Assembly (NCBI GenBank): GCA_002197995.1
Contig: NGZR01000004.1
Span: forward strand, 1,736,001-1,800,000
DNA from: Gaeumannomyces sp. JS-464
Lineage: Eukaryota; Ascomycota; Sordariomycetes; Magnaporthales; Magnaporthaceae
Length of the DNA stretch: 64,000 nucleotides
Direction of reading: 5' to 3'
Shown: one piece after another, positions 10,492 to 22,824 of the stretch
Layout of the letters: the number at the start of each line of letters is the position of its first letter
Position numbering within the stretch: the stretch's first letter is position 1
Translations under genes and position numbers: made by a program
Notes under the pieces: model-generated
Told to the model about the DNA's origin: nothing
Database searches by the model: none
The model's input: the letters and a program-made list of their open reading frames with translations, nothing else

Positions 10492-10843
10492 TATTCGTGG
10501 CAATCGTGCCGGTACCGGTTTTTAAAGTAAAAAAAGCTTTCGGGTTTATATATCCTAAAGCTGTTTATTTTTTAAGTACAAAAAAAGGGCTTATCGTACG
10601 AGCCTTGCTTAATACATATATATCTCATGCCGAAAGCCGCGGGGTGCGATTGTACAAAGCAAATCCCGAAGTCGGGATTTAATTTAAAACTTACACAACT
10701 TTTATGCATAACGGCCTAGCCGGTAATTTCCGTGCCGGAGCTTCCGTGCTAAAAAAACGTTATTTCCTGCCACGGAGCTTCGGGCTGTAAATTTTTCGCT
10801 TTTCGTAAATAGCTTTATGCGACTTTTAATTACTTATTTAATA
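10492..10843 (-). repeat. 3' LTR of Copia O
   Basis: About 352 bp, ending on the minus strand in the same GCCACGAATA-type terminus as the other three copies of this LTR, with ends equivalent to TG...CA after RIP. It holds the short open frame at 10,497-10,682, which is LTR sequence and not a gene. Confidence 0.8.
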
Positions 10844-12515
10844 TTGGCAGTTTTTCTTTTATAATCGCATTTCCCTTTTTTTAAATATTAGTTAAAACAA
10901 ATTAAGTTATTTTTTAATAAGGTAATTTAAAATAATTATGCGAAATGGGCAAAATAAAAAGGATATGTGTTAAAAGGCATATCGTGCAAAGCAATTAATT
11001 TTAAGCTTTAATGCAAACGTTAAAAGAATATTTTTTAGGTAATTCGGCGTATATATGTATATATCGCATAAAAGCGGCGTAAAAATAATGGGATAAAAAA
11101 AGTTGCTAATTCGGTAATAGTAATTAATTTATATAAAAAAATAAAACTATTAAATTATAAATAGCTTTATGCGAAAGTGGTTATAAAAAATGGTTTTTCC
11201 TTTTTGCTTTTTATAAACCGTACGGAAAAACCCACTTTTATAAGCATTAAAACGCTTTTCCTTTCCTTTTGCTTTTTTTTTCCTGCATAATAACGCACTT
11301 TTTACTATAATTTTAACCTCGTCCGTTTTTTTTAATCGCGTAACTTTTAACCTTTCCCTTTTTTTCTAACGCTTAGTTATAATCGATTATCGCGTTTCGT
11401 ACGTTAACGTCCCGCGCGCGCGCCCGCTTTTTTTTTACGCTTTTAATTGTTTTTTTTAAATTGCACGATATTTTTTATACCCGTTATTTAACTTAGCGTT
11501 TTAACGTTTGCCGTTTACATTTTTTTAAGTGCGATTAGCATTTATATCGATAATAAAAGTGCGATTTAGTTACGTTTACTTACCGGCTCGTTTAATAATC
11601 GTTAATTTACAACGGTTTTTGCTATTAACGTACGTATTATTTTTTTAACTTTTTTTTTTTCGTACGAAGCTAATTTTTTTTTTATATAGTTTAAAAAACG
11701 CTAGTTTGCCGTTTTACCGTTATATAATATTAAAATCCGGATAAACGTTATTAACCCAAATATAACGTTTAATAAGCGTATTATGCTTTTAATAGCTAAA
11801 ATCGTACGGCGCGAGTTGTATTTCCGCGCGGTTTTAATCCATTCGCGCGGAATTTTAATTCGCCGTTATTTTTAAAAATGCGGTAATTTTAACGCCACTT
11901 TTCGCTTTTCCCGTTACGTACGAATTCGTAGCTTTTAAAACGAAGTTTATTTAAGCTATGTTTAGCAATCGCACGGTTAGAATTATAAATATGCTTGTAT
12001 TAAATTAGCGTTTTTAAGCTTATTCGTTAAAGGTTTAAACCGGGGTAATAAATTTAATAGTGGTAATAGCGGTAATAGTACAGTTATTTTTAAAAGTTAT
12101 ATAATGCCGCTATTAAAACAATTACCTCGTTTTAACTCGGCTGGTTTTAATTTGGGTTATAAGGTTATCCTAATTAAGGATTAATCGTATAAAATGGTTT
12201 TTATTTTTGTTTTATATTTAAAAAAGGGGTATTTTTTTCGTGCGATGCTTTTTATTAAACTTTTTTTTTAAAAATAAAAGTTCGGAAATAACTAGTTTAT
12301 ATAAAGTAAAAATAACAAAAGAAATCTCTTTTTTTTAATTTTTTTTTTTAATATTACTTTTTTTTCACTTCGTTTAATATACGCTTTTACTTTAATCGTC
12401 GTACGTAAGCAAAACGGGGTTATTCTCGTTTTAAAAAAGGTATTGTTTTTATAACTTCGCCGTTTTGGCAGCAAAGCTTGCTTTTAATGTTTCGGCTTTG
12501 TTAAAATATAGTAAT

Positions 12516-12866
12516 TGTTAAATGGGCAGTTAAAAGTTGCACGAGGCTATTTACGAAAGGCGGAAAATCTTCGGCCCGAAACCTCGTAGCAAAAAACAAC
12601 GTTTCCCCGGTACGAAAGCTCCGGCACGGAAATTACCGGCCAAGCCGTTATGCACGAAAGCTGTGCAAGTTTTAAATTAAATTTTAACTCCGAAATTTAC
12701 TTTATACGCTCGCACTTCGCGGCTTTCGGTATAAGATATATATATTAAGCAAGGCTTATATAATAAGCCTTTTCTTCGTATTTAAAAAACAAACAGCTTT
12801 TAAAATAACAATATACCCGAAGCCTTTTTACCTTAAAAACCGGTACCGGCACAATTACTATAAACA
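12516..12866 (+). repeat. 5' LTR of Copia I
   Basis: A 351-bp LTR starting TGTTAAATGGGCAG and ending ACTATAAACA. The following leader begins TTAATTAATAAGC and contains a small inverted repeat; I could not assign a tRNA primer. Confidence 0.85.
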
Positions 12867-13399
12867 TTAATTAATAAGCAAGCTTTACTTATTAAGTAGC
12901 ACAACTTACAAATTGGCAACGTTAAAAAGCGATTTGCATTAATCGAACGCGAGGTTGCTATAACGTATAACGTTTTTTTAACGATTTAATCGTAACCCCG
13001 TTCGATAAATAATTGCGTTTAATCCCAAACGACTTTTTTTATTAAAAAAAGGAATATTTAAACGGATTTCCAAACTGTAAATGCGACCTGCTAAAACTAC
13101 CGGGTTTAACTCGGCTAGCCGATAAGTATCGCACGAACAAAAAGAAAATCGCGCGTTATTACGCATTTGTTATTAGTATTTCCTTTTTCCTTTTCCTTTT
13201 TTTAATTAAATAATCCCGGCTTTTAACTTCGCACGATTATTATATTTAATAAAGCCGAAATACCGGAAGCGGGTTTTACTACCGGAACGGCGAAATTATA
13301 AAAATAACACCTTTTTTAAAACGAGGATAACCCCGTTCCGCTTACGTACGACGAAATGGCAAAAAGTAACGGCATTTTAACCTTATTATAAAAAAAAGC

Positions 13400-16300
13400 A
13401 CGGATTTCAAATATTAAAACGAGCCGTACGACGTCCGCCAAATTATAAGCAAGCGACATTTTATTATATATTTCGCACGATATATAATGAAAGCTATTTG
13501 GCTATTTATTCGAAAAAAACGATTGCGGGAAACATTTCGCCAAAAGTTTACAAAATAAAAAGCATTTTAATTCGAAATAATCGACCGTACGTTTCGGAAA
13601 AGGATGCTCGAATTACTGCATAGCGATAAAACTAACATCCTAAGAAATTTGGTTATAAAGCAGCTCGTACGAGTTTTAAACTTTACTTCCCCGAATACGT
13701 TATTTTAAACATTATAGCCCTAATTTACGCGATCGTTACAAATAGCGGAATAACTTTTAGCTTTAGCAAAACCTTAAACTGCGAAAAAAAAACTATTTGC
13801 ATAATTTTTCCAACGGTCGAAATGAACTACCTAAAAGCCGAAACGGAATTCGTACGAAAAGCAATTTACGTATTTAAAATCGTTCCCCCGGGAGCTCGTA
13901 CGATATAAAAGATTTGGATATTTCCACGCTATTAAAAGGAAATAAAAGCACGTTTAAGCTAACGTTTAACGGAGTATAATTTACCATTAACTCGATAAAT
14001 GTATAGCTATCCATTAAAACTAACCAAAATTTTAGCTTTTTAAAAAGGATAGAAATCCGTACGAAATTACACTGGCAAACCGTACGATATTCTTTTCGAT
14101 AAAGCAAGGATTTTTATTAGCATTTGCTAAAAATTTTAAATTAAAAAAAACTAATACCACGCTATTTTCCCCGATATTTTATTAAATCGTACAAAAAACT
14201 TTTACATTAACTATATCGAACTAAATAAACGATAAAACGAAATGTATAACCTTTTAAATACGCATTTTAATTTTAAATTAAACTATACGCAGTATTAAAC
14301 GGATTGGATAACGATTACTTTCGTACGAATAAAACAAACGTATTTAAAAAAAACATTGCCCGAAATGCTAAAAATTATGCTTAATAAATTTCAGCTCGTA
14401 TAAAAAGCATTAAGCGAAAGTTTCCAAAGCGAAATTGCTTTACATATAACGGTTATATAAGCTTACCGTAACGTTTTAAAGTTAAAAAACGCTTTTTTTA
14501 CTTAAAAGGAAACGTGCGAAGCTTTATTTGCCAATTTACAAGCATTTTTTTTAAATAGTTATAAATCGCACGAGTAAAAACTAGTACTTGTTAAAAAACG
14601 CTCCGCACGACGTTAATTACACGAATAAACGCTATTATAACAATTAAAAGCTTTGTATAAATAATCCCTCGTTTCGAAGTACGGGCTAAAACGGTTTTAA
14701 ACCTAAAGCTAACTTTTAACTTCGCACGATTAAATAATACTACGTATGTAAAAAAAAAAGGCTGCTAATTAACTAACTACCCGCAAAAAAAACGAAATGG
14801 TGCAAAGCAAAAATTCATTTAAACGTGCGAAAACCTAAGTTTAAAAGGCATAAACTTCGACGCATTTTTTTAAAACTATAAAAGCTTTTAACCAGCGTAT
14901 AACAAGGACGAGTTAAAAGGAAATAACGCCGATATTAAAAATCCTTTAATGCAATACTTATAAAACTATACGTATTTTTATTATATAATTAGCGAAAATA
15001 TTTATCGAGTTAACGCGCGCGAACTATTTAACTAATTCGTACTATATAACTAATATAATATAACGTATTAAAAGAATTTTAAAACATTAACGCCGTACGT
15101 GTTTTTATAATCGAAAAGTGCTAAATTAAAGCATATTTAAAAGAAAACCCTCGTACGGAAATCGATTAAATATTAAGTTCGACCGAAATTCGTTTCGGAA
15201 ATAACCAAGTCGAAATGTCAATCGGTATAATACGGATAAAAAACCAGTTAAAAACGGTTACGTATTATATTTTAAACTCCAAATACCGTTTTTTTTTGCT
15301 TGCATAATACCGATAAGTTAAAATGCTATTTTAATAACGTAAAAAACATTATTATACGATTAAATGGAATAACCATCCTAATTATACGAAAATGGGGATA
15401 TTTATTTTTTAATATTAATCGTACGGAATTAGCCGCGTTTTTTACGGAATTAAAGCTAAGGAAACTATATTAAAAATTCGAATACCTTTATACGGAACGC
15501 TTTTATCGCTTGCTAAAAAAAACCGGTTATAAAAACGTATAAAAGGAAATTTTGGAAAAAATTAGCAAATGTGTTATTATTATTAAACGTACAACTTTGC
15601 CTTTTAACGATTTAAATTTAACATTAAAAATAACTGCGAGTTTAACTACGAAATAATAGTGGATATTATACATTTAAAAGGAAAAAACGCATTGCACGTT
15701 ATCGATATAGTAATTTCCTTCCAAACAGCCACTTTCGTACAATATATGTTAATTAAAAAAATATGGAACGCATTTTATCAATGCTAAATATATATGTATT
15801 AAAAGTTACCGGATTATATTTCGCACGACCCCGGTACCAACTTTTCTTTTAAAAAAATTCCGTAACCAAGCTAAAATTATGAAAATGTTATAAAAAAAAT
15901 GCTAATAAAAGCATATTAAGCATTAGGTAAAATCGAACGAACCTACGTATTATTTAAATAAAACGTACGATATTTTAAAAAACGAATTTGGGCATTCATT
16001 ATACGAACGACGAAATATTGTTTTTAAATGGCAGTTAAAATATTAAAACGATATAACCGGACTTAACGGACTTGTTTTAACCTTTCTCGTTTTTAGTGCA
16101 TATTTACGCATTAATTAAAAACTTTCTCTTTTTTTAAATATCGTATAATAAGCAAAAGCAATTCGAAAAGCGATAAAAATGCTCGAGGGATTCGTACGAA
16201 AGTTAACGTAAACAAAGCACTTAATATACGTAACGGGCTTCGCACGAAAAAATTGTAAAATTACTGCTCGAAAGCGAGGTTTTAATTTGGAAGGAGAAAA

Positions 16301-18160
16301 AGGGTGGATAAAACCGTACGCATTTTAAGCAACGAATTACGCTAACATTACCGTCGTAACGAAAAGCGAACTTAAAACCTTTTAACTAACCTAAGCCAAA
16401 CCGTATAACCGCGACCTAGCGGGAAAAAAGCAAAAAACTAACAACCTTTATCGTACAAACCTGGAAAATAATAAAAAAACCATTGTTATTTTAATTTTAA
16501 CCGCTTTGTTAAAAAAAAGCAAAAAACGCCCACGTAAAAACGCTTAACTAAAAGCATTCCTAACGGCTAAAAAAAAGGAAATTAAAAGTTAGCATTAATG
16601 CTTCGTGCGAATAGCAAAATTACCGCTTTAAAAAAACCGTTCGAAAATTTAACGCTATAAAAATCGATAACTTAATCGCACGCGGCATTATATGCATTAT
16701 TCCGTACGACCTAATTTTATACTAACACTTTCGCATATGGAACATAAGGTTCGTGCGGGAAATAAAAGGCAAAATAATAAACCACTTATACGAAAAGTTA
16801 AAGCTAATTATATAAAGTTATAATAATCGAAAAAAGGAAAAATTGCTTATTTAAACACTAATAATTTAAAGGATAAACTAACGCATTATTTTCGCATTAA
16901 AACTAACCTTAATTATAATATAAAACATCGTACGAAATTAAAAACATTATTTAAGCTTATATTTAATTTAAAAATAAATTGGTTAAAACGATTATCGTAC
17001 GATTGCTTAAAAAGATTCGAGCGAAATACCCGGAAAACTTAATCCTTTAAATTTAAAAGCCATTATACGAAGTGGTAAAATTAAGGACGTATTAATGGAT
17101 AACGTACCACACCTATTATAAAAAAGCTTTAAAAATAATAACCTTTTTATACGACCTTTATCTTTTTTTTTACAACGATAAAACCGCACGAGTTTAGGAT
17201 TATAAGCATATAAACAAACGATACGCTTAGCTTTACAACGCTTGCTTTTTTACAATTAAAGGAAAAAAAGTTGTATAAAATTAAACTTTAAGCAAAACCG
17301 AAATCCTTTTTTTCGCATAATAACCCTTTGGAGTTTAACAAATGCAAAATTCAACTTTAAAAAAAAAATATTACTATCGAGCAAAAAGGATAACTCGTAT
17401 AACTCGAACTTATCGATTTAAACGCATTAAACGCAGCATAGTAATATGTTATTTAACGCGTACAAAGCGCATATATAACAACCATTTACTAACTAAAAAT
17501 AACGTATAACCTATTAATTACTGCTTAAGTAAGCACTTTAAACAAAAACGATATCGCTAATTTAAATAAACGATTTTAATGGTAAATAAACAACGCATAC
17601 CGTGGATTTACCTACTTATTTTTAAACTTTAATCGTACGAAGCTGTTTATTTTTACGGACGGATTATTCGCTAATAATAAAAACCTAACATTACAATTCG
17701 AGTTTTTAATCGTTTTAGCAAAGGAACAAATCGTACGGAAATAACTTTCTTTTTATAAGGAAATATTTTGCATTAATTATTAATTAAATGCAAACGAGTT
17801 ACACGTAACGTTTTAATTAGCGAGTTATACGGAATAATAACCGGTTTTAATAATGGATTCGCATTTAGCACGATATTAAAACAAATTATATTTATTTTAA
17901 ACGCCGTACGAATCCCAACGGTCGTTTGCACGGATTTAAAGTTATTATACGAATGCTTAATTAAATTAGGAAATACGATAAAAAAAACTAATAATCGATA
18001 TTATATTATTTCGGGAATTGTATAAAAAGCGGGAAATTTCCAAAATCCGTTAAATTAACGAACGAAATAACCCAGTTAACGCTTTAACGAAAAAAATCCG
18101 AACGACGCTTTATTAACCTTAATTTCGATAAATTATACGATTATTAAAATTAAAACATAT
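13400..18160 (+). pseudogene. Copia gag-pol pseudogene (element I)
   Basis: The clearest domain is the integrase core. VDIIHLKGKNALHVIDI lies near 15,660-15,710 and ISHDPGTNF at about 15,815-15,843, the D-D blocks of a distinctive fungal Copia integrase. Toward the end, KCKRVTRNVLISELYG at about 17,785-17,832 and IPTVVCTDLKLLYECLIKLG near 17,905-17,965 are RNase H blocks. Reverse transcriptase should lie between, at 16,300-17,500, but is too mutated to place exactly. Gag lies upstream of the integrase and is not recognisable. Stops at former CAA, CAG and TGG codons occur throughout. The limits are approximate. Confidence 0.75.
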
Positions 18161-18169
18161 ATTAAACGG

Positions 18170-19693
18170 AATAAAAAAGGAAAAAAGTAAAATAAAAAAA
18201 GAAAAAATTTCTTTTATTATTTAGCTTTGTATAAAACCCTAATTATTACCAATTTCCGTTTTTAAAAAAAAAGATTTAGTAAAACGCATCGCACGAAATA
18301 ATAAACCCCTTTTTTTAAACAAAAAATAAAAGCTACCTCGCATAATTAATTTTTAATCGTAATTATTTTACGGTTTAAACTTAAACCAGCCGAGCTAAAA
18401 CGAGGTAATTGCTTTAATAACGGCATTATGCAATCCTTAATAATAACCGCATTAAAATTACCATTATTACTATCGCTATTATTAAATTTATTACCCCGGT
18501 TCGAACTTTTAACGGACGAGTTTAAAAACGTTAACTTAATACAAGCATATTTACAATTCCAACCGTGCGATTATTAAACATAATTCGAGCAAACTTCGCT
18601 TTAAAAGCTATAAATCCGTACGTAGCGAGAAAAACGCGAAATGGCGTTAAAATTGCCGCATTTTTAAAAATAGCGGCGAATTAAAACTTCGCGCAAATGG
18701 ATTAAAACCGCGCGGAAATACGATTCGCGCCGTACGATTTTAACCATTAAAAGCATAATACGCTCGTTAAACGTTATGTTTAAATCGGTAACGTTTATTT
18801 AAATTTCGATATCGTATAACGGTAAAACGGCGAGCTAGCGTTTTTTAAGCTAAATAAAAAAAATTAGCTTTATACGAAAAAGAAAAAAGCTAAAAAAAAG
18901 TAATACGTACGTTAATAGCGAAAGCCGTTATAAATTAACGATTGTTAAATAAACCGGTAAAAAAACGCAGCTAAATCGCATTTTTATTATTAATACAAAT
19001 ATTAATCGCATTTAAAAAGTATAAATAGCAAACGCTAAAGCGCTAAGTTAAACAACGGGTATAAAAAATATCGTGCGATTTAAAAAAAGGATTAAATGCG
19101 TGAAAAAAAAGCGGGTGCGCGCGCGCGGAACGATAACGTACGAAACGCGATAATCGATTATAATTAAGCGTTAAAAAAAAAGGGAAAGGTTAAAAGTCGC
19201 GCAATTAAAAAAACGAACAAGGTTAAAATTATGGTAAAAGGTGCGTTATTATGCAAAAAAAAAAGCAAAAGGAAAAAAAAGGCGTTTTAATGCTTGCAAA
19301 AGTGGGTCCTTTCGTACGGCTTACAAAAGCAAAAAGGAAAAACCACTTTTTATAACCACTTTCGCACAAAGCTATTTATAACTTAATAGTTTTATCCCTT
19401 TTATATAAACCGATTACTATTACCGTATTAACAACCTTTTTTATCCCACCACTTTTACGCCGCTTTTATGTGATGCATACATATATACGCCGAATTACTT
19501 AAAAAGATATTTTTTTAACGTTTACATTGGAACCCGGAATTAGTTGCTTTGTACGATATGCCTTTTAACATATATCCCTTTTGTTTTGCCCATTTCGCAC
19601 AATTATTTTAAGTTATTTTATTAAAAAATAACCTAATTTATTCCAACTAATATTTAAAAAAGGGGAAATGCGATTATAAAAAAAAACTGCTAA
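18170..19693 (+). other. Long 3' region of Copia I, shared with Copia O
   Basis: About 1.5 kb between the RNase H end and the 3' LTR. The same sequence in reverse orientation forms 10,844-12,250 of Copia O. I see no open frame, no domain and no tandem repeat beyond runs like ATTATTACTATCGC near 18,465. A 3' region this long is unusual for Copia. It may once have held an additional gene or a cis-acting region. Confidence 0.6.
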
Positions 19694-20045
19694 TGTTAAA
19701 TGGGCAGTTAAAGGTCGCATAAAGCTATTTACGGAAAGCGGAAAATTTCCAGCCTGAAGCCCCGTGGCAAAAAACAACGTTTCCCTAATACGGAGGCTTC
19801 GGTACGGAAATTACCAGCCAGGCCGTTATGCACGGAAGTTGTGCAAATTCCAAGTTAAATCCCAACTCCGGGATTTGCTTTATACGCTCGCACCCCGCGG
19901 CTTTTAGCATGGGATATATATATTAAGCAGGGCTCGTATAATAAGCCTTTTTTTCGTACTTAAAAAACAAACAGCTTTTAGGATAATAATATACCCGAAA
20001 GCCTTTTTACTTTAAAAACCGGTACCGGTACAATTGCTACGAATA
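19694..20045 (+). repeat. 3' LTR of Copia I
   Basis: A 352-bp LTR starting TGTTAAATGGGCAG and ending GCTACGAATA. The final CA has become TA, as RIP would do. It pairs with the LTR at 12,516-12,866. Confidence 0.85.
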
Positions 20046-20417
20046 GTAATCGTGCGAAGTTAAAAGCCGGGATTGTTTAATTAAAAAAAAAAGGAGAAAA
20101 GGAAATACTAATAATAAATGCGTAATAGCGCGCGATTTCCTTTTATTCGTGCGATACTTATCGGCTAGCCGAGTTAAACCCGGTGGTTTTAGCAAGTCGC
20201 ATTTGCAATTTAAAAATCCGTTTAAATGTTTCTTTTTTTAGTAAAAAAAGTCGTTTAAAATTAAACGCGATTATTTATCGAACGGGGTTACAATTAAATC
20301 GTTAAAAAAACGTTATACGCTATAACGACCTCGCGTTCGATTAGTGCAAATCGCTTTTTTACGTTGCCAATTTATAAGTTAAACTACTTAATAGGTTAAG
20401 CTTACCTATTAATTAAT

Positions 20418-20775
20418 ATTCGTAGTAATCGTGCCGGTACCGGTTTTTAAAGTAAAAAAGCTTTCGGGTTTATATATTTTAAAAGCTATTTATTTTTTAA
20501 GTATAAAAAAAGGGCTTATCGTACGAGCTTTGCTTAATATATATATATATATATATTTTATGCCGGAAGCCGCGGGGTGCGATCGTATAAGGCAAATTTC
20601 GAAGTTAGGATTTAACTTAAAACTTGCACAGCTTTCGTGCATCACGGCTTGGCTGGTAATTTCCGTGCCGGAGCTTCCGTGCCGGGGAAACGTTATTTCC
20701 TGCTACGAAGTTTTGGGCCGTAAATTTCCGCTTTTTATAAATAGCCTCGTGCGACTTTTAACTGCTTATTTAACA
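20418..20775 (-). repeat. 5' LTR of Copia O
   Basis: A 358-bp copy of the same LTR in reverse orientation, slightly longer because of an expanded TA run near 20,538-20,556. The open frame at 20,431-20,898 runs across this LTR into Gypsy sequence and is accidental. Confidence 0.8.
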
Positions 20776-20952
20776 ACTTTATTATTACGAGGGTTTTTAC
20801 TAACATTTTTATTTATTTTATGCTTTTTCGCAAATAACTCGTTTAATTTTTTAGTAAAAAAAACCAGTACCGTACGTTCGTTTTTCGATTTAAATTAAAC
20901 GAAACGTATGTTTAAATAATCCTTTAATATTAAACTTCCGCTTTTTATACTA

Positions 20953-22822
20953 ACGTGGTTTATAAACAAGTGTTGCATATAAACAAGTGCTACAATTAAC
21001 GCGTTTACGCGTTAATTTAACTTTATCTAAAAAAAAATTTATAATAAATAATAGCAAATAAAAACAACGAACGCAAAATTATTTTAACTTTTTAAACGAT
21101 CGTATTAAATTTACAGTTAAATATTTAAAACGTTGCTAAAATTTACGAAATCGACTTTTCCACTTTCGTTTAGCGAAAACGCGGGTAATTTGCTTAACGC
21201 GATAACATGCTTAAATTACGGGAATTAACGAAATCCAAAAAGAAAGCGCTTGTTACATACATATTTTAACTGGATTTCCACGCATTCCTTTTCCAGCTTT
21301 TTGGTATTAAAAATATAACTAACTAATTGCTCGCCGAACGTAACGCGAGCGCTATTAATAAAAACTAGGTCGCGAACTTCGTTAAACGCAGCGTAAAGCC
21401 GGCACGCGTTAGTTAATTCGAAAATACGATTAATAAAAAGCTAAATGCGAAAATTTTAAACTCGTTTTTACGTGGTTTAATTTTATAACGAAATATTATA
21501 AATAAAATAAGCATTTATAAATAATTAACGATATTTATAATTTCGACGAAACCGGCTTTTTATAAGCATAATTACCGCCGTTATAATTATTATAACATTA
21601 AAAAGCCGTAATAAAATAAAACTAATTTACTTTAATAACCGAAAATAAGTTATAATTATTTAAAAAGTTAATTATTACGGTTAAACGGTTTTTTTAATAT
21701 TGTTAAAAAACAGTATTATTTAGTTAATTAGTATTTAAAAACCGACTTTTTAAGTAATTAAGTTATTATAATAAACGTTAACGGGTAAATTACGAACAAA
21801 CTTGGTTTAAAATGGATTTAGCATTTTGTTATAAAACATATTTACAAATTTTTTTACGGGGTTTTATCGTTTGTTAATATAAACGGGTATAATAACCACT
21901 ATTTAACAAATTTTAAGCTTTATTGCTAAAAACATAATATTATTACGTTTTATATGCTTTTACATTTATTTTACTTTTTTTAACCGTTTAACGTTAAATG
22001 TTTTTGTTTAATAAAACTAGCGTACAGTTAACAAATCGAAAATTTACTAAAATTACACGTTAATTACGTAATTAAAATCGAATTGCTTTCGGCGTTTAAA
22101 ACGGCTTTTTTAATTTTATAACAAAAAGAAATATTTAAAAAGGCTTTTAAAAAGTTAACTTTGCTTTTTTTAATTTAAATTCGGTTTTAAAAAAGCTAAA
22201 TGTAAAGTTACGAACTTTAACTTTTTTAAAAACGCTTTTAAACAACTTTAAACTTTAAACTTTTAAAACTTTTTAAATAGTTAAAAAAGCAATTTTGCAA
22301 TTTAAATATATTAAAACTCGAATTTTTAATTATTAAAACAGCTTTTTAACATTTATATTAACGGTTATAAATTAATTTGCGAAAAAGGTTAAAATAATTA
22401 TACACCGGGTTAACTTTTTTTAAAAAAAAAAGTGTTTTAAATTATAAAAAGCAAACAAAGCATTAAATAAACGCTAAAAAGCTAAAAAAAAAAACACGTG
22501 TTTAATTAAAAGGGTTATTTATTATAAACGAAATACGAAATATTTTAAACTAGTAAAAGTTAAATAAATAGTTATAGCAAAAAATGCGCGATTATAAAAA
22601 TTAAAAAAAAAGCGACGATAACTTGTTAACGATATAGCATTTACGGTAAAACCGGATATAATACGCGCATTTATTAAAAAAAGTTAAAATGTTTAATATA
22701 TACAATTCCAAATAATTTAAATAAATTTTTAACGTTATTAAATTAATATACGCGTCGATTAACCGAAAATCGGGTGTAAATGTAGCATTCGTTTATATAT
22801 AATACTTGCTTATAAACCACGT
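20953..22822 (+). mobile_element. Fot1/pogo element, copy B
   Basis: A 1,870-bp element beginning ACGTGGTTTATAAAC and ending GCTTATAAACCACGT, with TA on each side. The transposase is a pseudogene on the plus strand. It still reads DIYNFDETGF at 21,530-21,559 with the catalytic Asp intact, then decays. The right-hand TA (22,823-22,824) is shared with copy C. Confidence 0.87.
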
Positions 22823-22824
22823 TA

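Larger units (their letters stand above)
12516..20045 (+). mobile_element. Copia element I, complete, nested in Copia O
   Basis: A 7,530-bp element with LTRs at both ends and the 5-bp duplication GTAAT at 12,511-12,515 and 20,046-20,050. Coding direction is plus, opposite to its host O. The interior shows Copia-type integrase then RNase H in the expected order. It is the full-length version of the family to which O belongs. Stops are everywhere, so it is dead. Confidence 0.88.
10492..20775 (-). mobile_element. Copia element O, internally deleted and split by Copia I
   Basis: LTRs at 10,492-10,843 and 20,418-20,775 lie in direct orientation and are flanked by ACTTT (10,487-10,491 and 20,776-20,780). 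By comparison with Copia I, O reads on the minus strand with its 5' LTR on the right. Removing Copia I leaves only about 2.7 kb: LTR, leader, a long 3' noncoding region, LTR. The coding region is missing. The break corresponds to I positions near 13,357 and 18,137 and shows a short CGA match at the join. O is therefore a non-autonomous copy. Confidence 0.8.

Noticed and set aside
12900..12960. Possible tRNA in the Copia leader (GTTCGATTA-type B box)
   Set aside because: No paired acceptor or D arm could be drawn around it in either copy (12,867-13,240 or 20,051-20,417).
20431..20898. 155-codon plus-strand open frame
   Set aside because: It starts in the Copia O LTR and runs across the target duplication into Gypsy F sequence; it is a junction artefact.
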